Assembly (NCBI GenBank): GCA_002422175.1
Contig: DITR01000018.1
Location: 3,802-8,920 of the forward strand
Length of the DNA: 5,119 nt
Source: Alcaligenaceae bacterium UBA6179
GTDB taxonomy: Bacteria; Pseudomonadota; Gammaproteobacteria; Burkholderiales; Burkholderiaceae_B
Reading direction: 5' to 3'
Shown: piece by piece, positions 1 to 4,598 of the stretch
Numbering within the stretch: the first letter of the stretch is position 1
How the letters are laid out: the number at the start of each line of letters is the position of its first letter
Notes under the pieces: model-generated
Told to the model about the DNA's origin: nothing
The model's input: only the letters and a program-made list of their open reading frames with translations
The model's database searches: none
Position numbers and translations under genes: made by a program

Positions 1-74
1 TCAAGACGACGCAACCCTTCTAATAAAACCGGCACCACGTCACGTTGCGCGACACCACCAACTATTCCACACAT
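1..74 (-). CDS. glmS: GlmS, glucosamine-6-phosphate synthase, N-terminal fragment (cut by window edge)
   Basis: Only the first 24 codons are present, and the gene continues past base 1. The translation starts MCGIVGGVAQRDVVPVLLEG. This is the N-terminus of the class II glutamine amidotransferase domain of L-glutamine:D-fructose-6-phosphate aminotransferase. The Cys directly after the initiator Met is the nucleophile that releases ammonia from glutamine, and Met removal exposes it. The enzyme makes glucosamine-6-phosphate in the cytoplasm, the entry step of UDP-GlcNAc synthesis. The start is well fixed: a GAGGG ribosome binding site (83-87) lies 8 nt before the ATG, and nothing upstream extends the protein. 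It lies on the same strand as glmU, 130 nt downstream of it, which fits the common glmU-glmS pairing. The rest of the gene, including both sugar isomerase domains, cannot be seen. Confidence 0.95.
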   Translation of the reverse strand, partial: MCGIVGGVAQRDVVPVLLEGLRRL

Positions 75-121
75 TGCTTTAACCCTCAGGGCGTTAAGTT
101 AAATTCTTGATTACTTTAAAT

Positions 122-151
122 ATTTTCAAATTTCATTTGATGACTCATCAA
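122..151 (-). promoter_or_regulatory. Possible glmS promoter
   Basis: Reading on the minus strand, TTGATG (151-146) and GAAAAT (127-122) match four of six positions each of the sigma-70 -35 and -10 consensus, with an 18-nt spacer. The predicted transcript would start roughly 40 nt before the glmS ATG. The -35 hexamer lies inside the perfect palindrome at 137-151, so a protein bound there could block it. The match is weak and the gap is AT-rich, so chance is likely; glmS may instead be read through from glmU. Confidence 0.25.
137..151. promoter_or_regulatory. Perfect palindrome in glmU-glmS gap, candidate operator
   Basis: TTGATGACTCATCAA is a perfect inverted repeat with 7-bp arms around one central base. 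It lies about 63 nt before the glmS start codon. Its outer half-sites, TTGAT and ATCAA, look like FNR/Anr halves, but the spacing is 5 nt rather than the required 4. One arm (143-150, ACTCATCA) can also pair with TGATGAGT at 179-186, enclosing the second palindrome at 162-175, so an RNA fold is an alternative to a protein site. Confidence 0.4.
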
Positions 152-161
152 TCTTTAGCAA

Positions 162-175
162 TGATAACCTTATCA
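162..175. promoter_or_regulatory. Second palindrome in glmU-glmS gap
   Basis: TGATAACCTTATCA is a perfect inverted repeat with 6-bp arms and a 2-nt centre, about 24 bp (centre to centre) from the palindrome at 137-151. Both start TGAT and end ATCA. It is AT-rich and has no run of U after it on the minus strand, so it does not look like an intrinsic terminator for glmU. It could be part of a two-site operator or of a structured glmS leader. Confidence 0.35.
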
Positions 176-204
176 AAGTGATGAGTGATCGCTTGTGCTG
201 GATG

Positions 205-1581
205 TCATTTTGTCTTCGCCGGCCGTTGCCACGTTGATAGGGTGACCTGCTTTGTGCGAGACAGTGTCAAGCTATTGGGCGCTGCATCCTCTGTTAAGGT
301 GGTACCCGCCCCGATGGTGGCGCCCGCCCCGACGCGAACGGGGGCGACAAGCTGGGTGTCTGAGCCAATAAAGGCGTCGTCTTCAATAGTGGTGCGATAT
401 TTGTTGACGCCATCATAATTACACGTGATGGTGCCGGCACCAATGTTGACGCGTTGGCCAATATCGGCATCACCCACGTAGGCTAGATGGTTGGCTTTAC
501 TGTCTTTACCCAAGTGTGTGTTTTTAATTTCCACAAAATTACCGACGTGACTGCGATCACCTAATACCGAACCGGGTCTAATTCGGGCGTAGGGGCCTAT
601 ACGTGCGTCTGCACCAACCTGTGCGTTAGAGAGATGGCTGTAAGCCTCAATGCGTGTGCCTGAGCCAATTATGACGTCTTGTAAGACACAATGCGGGCCC
701 ACTGACACACCCTCCGCCAACTGCACGTCACCTTCAAATACGCAACCCACATCAATTGATACATCGCGCCCACAGATAAGGGTGCCACGCACGTCAAAGC
801 GACTGGGGTCAATGAGGGTCACGCCTTGTTCTAGCTGGCGGCGTGCTAACTCGTTTTGCCACAGGCGCTCTAAGGTCGCTTGCTGCGCGCGACTGTTGAC
901 ACCGAGCGTTTCATAATGCGCTTGGGGTTGCACGGTTTGAATGGTGATGCCTTGTGAGACAGCCATGGCGACGATATCAGTTAGGTAATACTCGCCTTGT
1001 GCGTTTTGATTGTTGAGTGCCAGTAGCCATTTTTTTAAAAGGGCCGTTTTGGCGACGAGCATGCCCGTGTTGACTTCTTGTATGAGACGTTGAGTGTCAG
1101 TGGCGTCTTTTTGTTCAACAATTGCAGTGACATGACCTTGTGCATGACGCACAATACGACCATAACCTGTCGGATCACTTAACGTTTCGGTCAGCAAGGC
1201 TAGGCCTTGATTTGCAGCGGCTTGAAGATTGCGTAAGGTGTCGGCTTGCACTAACGGAACGTCGCCATAAAGCACCATGGTTAGGCTATTTTTATCATCA
1301 TCTAAAAGTTGATCGCTAGTTTGGCCCACAGCGTGGCCCGTGCCGAGTTGCTCGGTTTGCAATACGAAGTTTACAGCCGAGGTGGGCATGCCCTCGTAAG
1401 CCTGGCGAATTGTGTCAGCACCGTGACCGATCACAACCATCAGGCGATCTGGCGACAAGCTTTGGGCGGTGCGGAGTAAGTGCGTCAACATCGGTTGGCC
1501 CGCAATTTTATGCAACACCTTGGGTAAGGTTGATTGCATACGTTTGCCCATACCTGCGGCCAAAATAACGATATTTAACAT
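205..1581 (-). CDS. glmU: GlmU, bifunctional GlcN-1-P acetyltransferase / GlcNAc-1-P uridyltransferase
   Basis: This cytoplasmic enzyme acetylates glucosamine-1-phosphate with acetyl-CoA, then joins the product to UTP to give UDP-GlcNAc, the precursor for peptidoglycan and lipid A. The 458 residues match the usual length (E. coli about 456). Residues 1-230 form the uridyltransferase domain: LAAGMGKRM (7-15) with PKVLH (20-24) at the nucleotide site, QLGTGHA (78-84), GDVPL (106-110) with metal-ligand Asp107, and GVN ending at Asn229. From about 265 the protein is a left-handed beta helix of hexapeptide repeats. Acetyltransferase-site residues are visible: Arg335 in RIRPG, Lys353, His365 in KANHLAYVGDA (probable catalytic base), Tyr368, Asn379 and Lys394. 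It appears intact. The Shine-Dalgarno is weak (GTGA, 1592-1589). It lies 48 nt downstream of phaM on the same strand, so co-transcription is likely. Confidence 0.97.
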   Translation of the reverse strand: MLNIVILAAGMGKRMQSTLPKVLHKIAGQPMLTHLLRTAQSLSPDRLMVVIGHGADTIRQAYEGMPTSAVNFVLQTEQLGTGHAVGQTSDQLLDDDKNSLTMVLYGDVPLVQADTLRNLQAAANQGLALLTETLSDPTGYGRIVRHAQGHVTAIVEQKDATDTQRLIQEVNTGMLVAKTALLKKWLLALNNQNAQGEYYLTDIVAMAVSQGITIQTVQPQAHYETLGVNSRAQQATLERLWQNELARRQLEQGVTLIDPSRFDVRGTLICGRDVSIDVGCVFEGDVQLAEGVSVGPHCVLQDVIIGSGTRIEAYSHLSNAQVGADARIGPYARIRPGSVLGDRSHVGNFVEIKNTHLGKDSKANHLAYVGDADIGQRVNIGAGTITCNYDGVNKYRTTIEDDAFIGSDTQLVAPVRVGAGATIGAGTTLTEDAAPNSLTLSRTKQVTLSTWQRPAKTK

Positions 1582-1583
1582 GG

Positions 1584-1608
1584 CGTGATCACGTCGACCA
1601 ATCGGTCG
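1584..1608 (-). promoter_or_regulatory. Hairpin and palindrome over the glmU ribosome binding region
   Basis: Two inverted repeats fill the short gap between phaM and glmU. CGTGATCACG (1584-1593) is a perfect 10-bp palindrome containing the only Shine-Dalgarno-like stretch, GTGA. Beside it, CGACC (1595-1599) pairs with GGTCG (1604-1608) around a 4-nt loop. No U run follows, so this is not a standard intrinsic terminator. The hairpins could affect glmU translation or mRNA processing after phaM, but short palindromes also occur by chance. Confidence 0.3.
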
Positions 1609-1629
1609 TCAGATAGATAATCGTTTAGT

Positions 1630-2565
1630 TTAATCGTTCGTGCTGGGCTTTGCAGGGCTACGACTCGTGGCGCGAGGTGCCGCAGCCGCTTTTGATGCTG
1701 GAGGTTTACTGGGTTTAGTTGTTGGCTTAGCTGGAGCCTTGGTGGCCGCTGTGCTGACTACTTTAGACTTTGCTGCAGGCTTAGATTTTGCTGTGGCTTG
1801 GGGCTTGGTTGATGCCGCAAGATTAGTTGCAGCCTCTTTAGCAAGCTTAGCACCGGCTTCGTTAGCCGCTTGAGTGGCTTCTTGTGTAGCGGTTGCAATG
1901 TGTGAAAATTGTTTTTCAAGCATGTTCCACCAGGCTTGGCCAGCGGGAGGTATGTCTGCTTGCTTAGTTTCCTCTGTTTGCTTAGCTGCTTCTGCTTTTG
2001 GTTTTGCAGGCGCTGCAGCTTGGGCGTGTGGCTGCATACCCAAAGCCGCCTCAAGGGGTGACTGGCCATCAATTGGATGGACGCTGTGCGCACTACTGGA
2101 TGTGCCAGTCGTGGTGTCTGCCGTGTTGGCAGTCGACGCCGCATTAACATGGCCTGCTGTATTGGCTGGGTTCGCACTTTCAGACCAAGCTTTTTGCATG
2201 TTTTGTGAGGCTTCGTTAGCTTGCGCTCCCATGGCGGCAAATGATTTCAGCGTTTGTATGGTGGCCAACTGCACCTCAAGGCCTTGTATGGTGCTGGTAA
2301 GCATTGAAAGGTTTAATTTCAACCAATTTTCAACCACTTTAAGCTCGCTAATACGGCGCTCAATGTCTTCTGGGTTTAGGGCTTGGGCAAAGTTAAGGCC
2401 TGCACCCATGCCACTGCCCGTCGCATCACCCGGCGATTGTGCCGACATACCTGCCATCGCATGGCGCATCATTTCCATACTTGCAATTAAGGGGTTGGTG
2501 GCAGAGTCAGACGCACCTTGACCAAAGTTGGGCATCATGAATGGGTTAAAGGCATTGTTTGTCAT
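1630..2565 (-). CDS. phaM: PhaM-like polyhydroxyalkanoate granule and nucleoid-associated protein
   Basis: The 311-residue protein resembles PhaM, which in Ralstonia eutropha binds PHB synthase and DNA, activates the synthase and attaches granules to the nucleoid. After a Met/Ala/Gly-rich N-terminus (1-60), residues 63-109 hold the family's conserved helical block, NPEDIERRISELKVVENWL followed by NLSMLTSTIQGLEVQLATI. Residues 131-205 are a low-complexity Ala/Thr/Ser/Pro linker. AWWNMLEKQFSHIA (211-224) is a second short conserved helix. The tail from 245 is histone H1-like: 11 Lys and 2 Arg among Ala, Pro, Ser and Thr, with no acidic residue until the final Asp, as expected for DNA binding. 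No signal peptide is seen. The ATG has a modest GTGAG site 8 nt upstream. The DNA- and synthase-binding roles are inferred from the family; no PHA synthase gene is in view. glmU follows 48 nt downstream. Confidence 0.85.
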   Translation of the reverse strand: MTNNAFNPFMMPNFGQGASDSATNPLIASMEMMRHAMAGMSAQSPGDATGSGMGAGLNFAQALNPEDIERRISELKVVENWLKLNLSMLTSTIQGLEVQLATIQTLKSFAAMGAQANEASQNMQKAWSESANPANTAGHVNAASTANTADTTTGTSSSAHSVHPIDGQSPLEAALGMQPHAQAAAPAKPKAEAAKQTEETKQADIPPAGQAWWNMLEKQFSHIATATQEATQAANEAGAKLAKEAATNLAASTKPQATAKSKPAAKSKVVSTAATKAPAKPTTKPSKPPASKAAAAPRATSRSPAKPSTND

Positions 2566-2741
2566 GTTGGGGGCTCACTTAATTTTTTCAGTTGCGGCTC
2601 GGGTTAAAGGTGGTTATTTAAGCTTCAAATTAATTCATCTTTACACACAAGTGTTTAACAAATATTTATTTAAGACCGATCTATGATGAAAATGATTCAT
2701 TAATATTTCGATCATACGAGATAATCTGCGAAAATAGTCAT
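2566..2741. promoter_or_regulatory. Divergent promoter region between phaM and the DUF3717-like gene
   Basis: These 176 AT-rich bases must drive both divergent genes. Visible structure includes an imperfect palindrome at 2641-2658 (8-bp arms TTACACAC and GTGTTTAA, one mismatch, 2-bp centre) and a perfect 11-bp palindrome AATGATTCATT at 2691-2701. For phaM, the best minus-strand sigma-70-like pair I could see is TTGTTA then ATGAAT with a 17-nt spacer, which is too weak to call on its own. No RNA gene or extra reading frame is supported here. Confidence 0.5.
2696..2725 (+). promoter_or_regulatory. Possible promoter of the DUF3717-like gene
   Basis: GATAAT (2720-2725) matches five of six positions of the -10 box. 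TTCATT (2696-2701) is a poor -35 with an 18-nt spacer, partly inside the palindrome at 2691-2701. Transcription would start about 10 nt before the ATG at 2742, giving a very short leader. That would fit the lack of a clear Shine-Dalgarno sequence in front of this gene. Confidence 0.3.
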
Positions 2742-2981
2742 ATGAAAAAAGCGCTACCTGCATCTATACCCTTAAACGACCTCGAATCTGCCATTAATTA
2801 TTGGCGTGCTAAAAACCCGTCAGTTGGTGAAGAGTGCCGTCTCTGTGCTGAGGCATCGTCATTAGCTACACCTTATGCCTTGATGATTTTAGGGCGCCAA
2901 CAAGCCGTTGCTGTTGAAAACTTATCTGAAAAAGCCCAAGCGGCTTTTATTGCTTGGCAAGCAGACACTCAGAAAATTTGA
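2742..2981 (+). CDS. Small DUF3717-like protein of unknown function
   Basis: The 79-residue protein resembles the DUF3717 family of short Burkholderiales proteins, recognised from LNDLESAINYWRAKNPS (11-27), the GEECRLCAEAS block (29-39) and PYALMILGRQ (44-53). The function of the family is unknown to me. It is probably cytoplasmic: there is no signal peptide or membrane segment, and it looks mostly helical. Cys32 and Cys35 form a CxxC pair, and they are the only cysteines, so redox or metal binding is possible but unproven. The start is the ATG after TAGTCAT; the best purine-rich stretch, CGAGA, is too far upstream to be a good ribosome binding site. It is the only plus-strand gene here, divergent from phaM and convergent with the SUMF1-fold gene, so it is probably transcribed alone. 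Confidence 0.82.
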   Translation: MKKALPASIPLNDLESAINYWRAKNPSVGEECRLCAEASSLATPYALMILGRQQAVAVENLSEKAQAAFIAWQADTQKI

Positions 2982-2992
2982 TTGCTAAACAA

Positions 2993-3016
2993 GTCTGAAA
3001 TTTTACAGACAGTCTG
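2993..3016 (+). terminator. Weak stem-loop after the DUF3717-like gene
   Basis: GTCTG (2993-2997) can pair with CAGAC (3006-3010) across an 8-nt AT loop, and CAGAC can instead pair with the adjacent GTCTG (3012-3016). Flanking AAACAA (2987-2992) and TTGTTT (3018-3023) are also complementary. A run of six T lies at 3043-3048, too far from the stem for a standard intrinsic terminator. The position just past the stop codon is suggestive, but the structure is weak. Confidence 0.25.
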
Positions 3017-3097
3017 ATTGTTTCGAACCCATTCACTATCACTTTTTTATTTGCTATTGAATGGTGCGACGCCCGTTTAGTGAGTGGCGCATTGATT

Positions 3098-3115
3098 AAA
3101 GCGAAACAGGCTTTT
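3098..3115. terminator. Possible bidirectional terminator between convergent genes
   Basis: AAAGC (3098-3102) pairs with GCTTT (3110-3114) around a 7-nt loop, with an extra T after it on the plus strand and A residues before it, so both strands give a short stem near a small U or A tract. It lies 19-36 nt past the stop of the minus-strand SUMF1-fold gene and would also catch transcripts from the plus-strand gene. The 5-bp, mostly AT stem is poor for a terminator; only its location supports it. Confidence 0.3.
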
Positions 3116-3133
3116 TAGTTCAATGTTGTTACT

Positions 3134-3853
3134 TCAACTGAGCGGGTATACACAACGAAAGCCCACATACACAGCATAAAAATCTGCGTCTTTGTATTGC
3201 ATGCCGTCAGCCTTCATTTTATCGGGCCCATACCACCATGAACCACCTGCTGTTAATCGGTCGTTACCCTTCGCATCTGCCAACCATTCCCAAACGTTAG
3301 CGCCCATGTCATACAACCCATTCACGCCTGCTGGCATGCTGCCAACTGGCGCATGTTGAGCCCAACCATCTTGGGTGCCGACCGTATTGGCGCCTTCGCT
3401 TTTAGGGCCTGTGGGGTAGGTGTAAGTTTGCCCATTAATAAACGGTGCAGGTGGCGTTTGACGCTGTTCAGTATAGGCAGCTTTTGACCATTGCGCCTGG
3501 GTGGGTAGTTCACCCCCCTGATGCTTGCAATAGGCTTGGGCCTCAAACCACGAAATATGCACGGCAGGCTCTTGCATCGATAAAGGCTTTGAGCCAAAAG
3601 GGGTACGGAATATCCACCCGGGGCGACGTTCCCAACCAAATCGATACTCAAACCCACCGCCATTCTTCTCTGCTTGTGTGACCAAGCCTGTCTGCTGTGC
3701 ATATTGCGCAAAAGATTCTATAGTGGCTTCAGTTTGATCAATTAAAAATGCTTCAGTGCCTTGGCCTATGACTGTTTTGACAGACTGTGCATGACCAATC
3801 GATACGACTGTGAACAAACCCATTGCTAAGATTACATTCAAAAAAATAGTCAT
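3134..3853 (-). CDS. Exported SUMF1/FGE-fold protein lacking the formylglycine-synthase cysteines
   Basis: This 239-residue protein has the formylglycine-generating-enzyme-type C-lectin fold (PF03781-like). Residues 1-22 are a Sec signal peptide ending GHA before QS, so it should act in the periplasm. Family blocks are FLIDQTEATIESFAQY (36-51), EPAVHISWFEAQAYC then GGELPTQAQWSKAAY (95-127), APVGSMPAGVNGLYDMGANVWEW (start 168, end 190), AGGSWW (202-207) and GFRCVYP (231-237). True FGE has two copper-binding cysteines after GGS(W/Y); aligning by eye, those positions are Tyr208 and Met213. The only mature cysteines are Cys109 and Cys234, so sulfatase activation is unlikely. The start at 3853 is preferred because it begins the signal peptide and has AGGTG (3862-3858) upstream; an ATG at 3928 would add 25 residues and bury it. 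It follows the Sco gene by 157 nt. NirV, a family member linked to copper nitrite reductase, is a possible analogue; substrate and partner are unknown. Confidence 0.85.
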   Translation of the reverse strand: MTIFLNVILAMGLFTVVSIGHAQSVKTVIGQGTEAFLIDQTEATIESFAQYAQQTGLVTQAEKNGGGFEYRFGWERRPGWIFRTPFGSKPLSMQEPAVHISWFEAQAYCKHQGGELPTQAQWSKAAYTEQRQTPPAPFINGQTYTYPTGPKSEGANTVGTQDGWAQHAPVGSMPAGVNGLYDMGANVWEWLADAKGNDRLTAGGSWWYGPDKMKADGMQYKDADFYAVYVGFRCVYPLS

Positions 3854-3978
3854 AAAGCACCTATTGTTTGAGGGTACTCGTTGTCTCAAAGCAGCTATTA
3901 ACGCACAACACTCGTAACCTTGTAGCACTGCTTCTTACATCAATCGTTGCATCTTAAATGGGCTTTGGGTGGTACTTA

Positions 3979-3999
3979 GTGTTAAGTGTTAAGTGTTTA
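3979..3999. repeat. Three tandem 7-nt units between the Sco and SUMF1-fold genes
   Basis: GTGTTAA occurs twice in a row (3979-3985, 3986-3992), followed by GTGTTTA (3993-3999), one base different. On the minus strand the unit reads TTAACAC. The array lies 12-32 nt past the Sco stop codon and about 126 nt before the SUMF1-fold start. It may be a simple slippage repeat or closely spaced regulator sites. No convincing terminator or promoter is visible elsewhere in the 3854-4010 gap. Confidence 0.6.
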
Positions 4000-4010
4000 G
4001 CTTTTAACTT

Positions 4011-4598
4011 TTAATTTAACAACGCCTTAATGTCATGTGCAATTGTGGCAGCGCCTGCTTGGTTGCTGATTAACACTCGGGCTTTACCGTTTTGATCAAG
4101 CAGGTAAAAAGAAGTGCTGTGGTCCATCGTGTAGTTGCCATTTGGCAGAGGCGATTTGGCATAGAACGCTTTGAATGAGGAAGCGGTTTTTTTAAGTTGC
4201 TCGGGGCTGCCAACTAAGCCTTTAAAGCCGGGGTTAAATGCTGCCATATAGTTGCTCAACACCACGGGGTTGTCGCGCTCGGGGTCTACTGTAACCATCA
4301 ACACCTGTACATCTTTAGCTTGTGGACCTAAAAGTCGCATGGCTTCGTTGACTTCAGACAACGCAGTGGGGCAAATGTCAGGGCATTGAGTAAATCCAAA
4401 AAAAACAAGTTGCACTTGCTTAGGGAAGCTTTTGGCATCGCGCATGACGGCTGAGGTGTCGGGCATGGACCAATCTTGTCCTAAATTGGTACCGGTGATG
4501 TCACTGCCCATAAATTTAGTTTGAGCGGGTTCGCAAGCTGATAACAAAACAACAGCCATAAAAACAAAAAAGCCTTTTACACACTGAGTCAATTTCAT
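4011..4598 (-). CDS. Sco1/SenC/PrrC-family copper chaperone lipoprotein
   Basis: This 195-residue protein is an Sco-type thioredoxin-fold protein, which delivers copper to, or reduces, the CuA centre of subunit II of cytochrome c oxidase on the outer face of the cytoplasmic membrane. A signal peptide with lipobox LSAC (19-22) makes Cys22 the likely lipid-modified residue. The copper-binding motif is GFTQCPDICPTAL (68-80), with Cys72 and Cys76, and the third ligand is His160 in MDHSTSFYLLD. TVDPERD (103-109) is a further family signature. All three ligands are kept and length is typical. I chose the ATG at 4598 because it gives the normal signal peptide and an ATGA overlap with the cyoE stop; an ATG at 4613 would add MVYCG and overlap by 19 nt. 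Translation is probably coupled to cyoE. The family is certain, but whether it serves an aa3 or another oxidase is inferred from context. Confidence 0.95.
   Translation of the reverse strand: MKLTQCVKGFFVFMAVVLLSACEPAQTKFMGSDITGTNLGQDWSMPDTSAVMRDAKSFPKQVQLVFFGFTQCPDICPTALSEVNEAMRLLGPQAKDVQVLMVTVDPERDNPVVLSNYMAAFNPGFKGLVGSPEQLKKTASSFKAFYAKSPLPNGNYTMDHSTSFYLLDQNGKARVLISNQAGAATIAHDIKALLN

Noticed and set aside
137..151. FNR/Anr box before glmS.
   Set aside because: The half-sites TTGAT and ATCAA are present but 5 nt apart; the consensus needs exactly 4, so it is not called as such.
75..204. glmS ribozyme or riboswitch in the glmS leader.
   Set aside because: The glmS ribozyme is typical of Gram-positive bacteria, is longer and more GC-structured, and no such core is visible in this 130-nt AT-rich gap.
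185..916. Plus-strand open frames at 185-418 and 650-916 opposite glmU.
   Set aside because: glmU is fully conserved on the other strand across both stretches, and the antisense translations resemble nothing.
1640..2521. Long plus-strand open frames opposite phaM (1640-1873 and 1874-2521) and another minus frame at 1758-2240.
   Set aside because: They lie across an Ala-rich, low-complexity gene whose codon bias removes stops in other frames. Their translations show no family features and no ribosome sites, while the phaM frame has recognisable conserved blocks.
3322..3711. Open frames inside the SUMF1-fold gene (3322-3711 minus, 3445-3681 plus).
   Set aside because: They are out of frame with a gene whose conserved motifs run through the whole stretch; no independent evidence supports them.
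3134..3853. Active sulfatase-modifying (formylglycine-generating) enzyme.
   Set aside because: The two cysteines required after the GGSW motif are absent, so the fold name should not be read as that activity.
3854..3928. Longer start (ATG at 3928) for the SUMF1-fold protein.
   Set aside because: It would put 25 non-hydrophobic residues before a clear signal peptide. The ATG at 3853 has its own AGGTG ribosome site.
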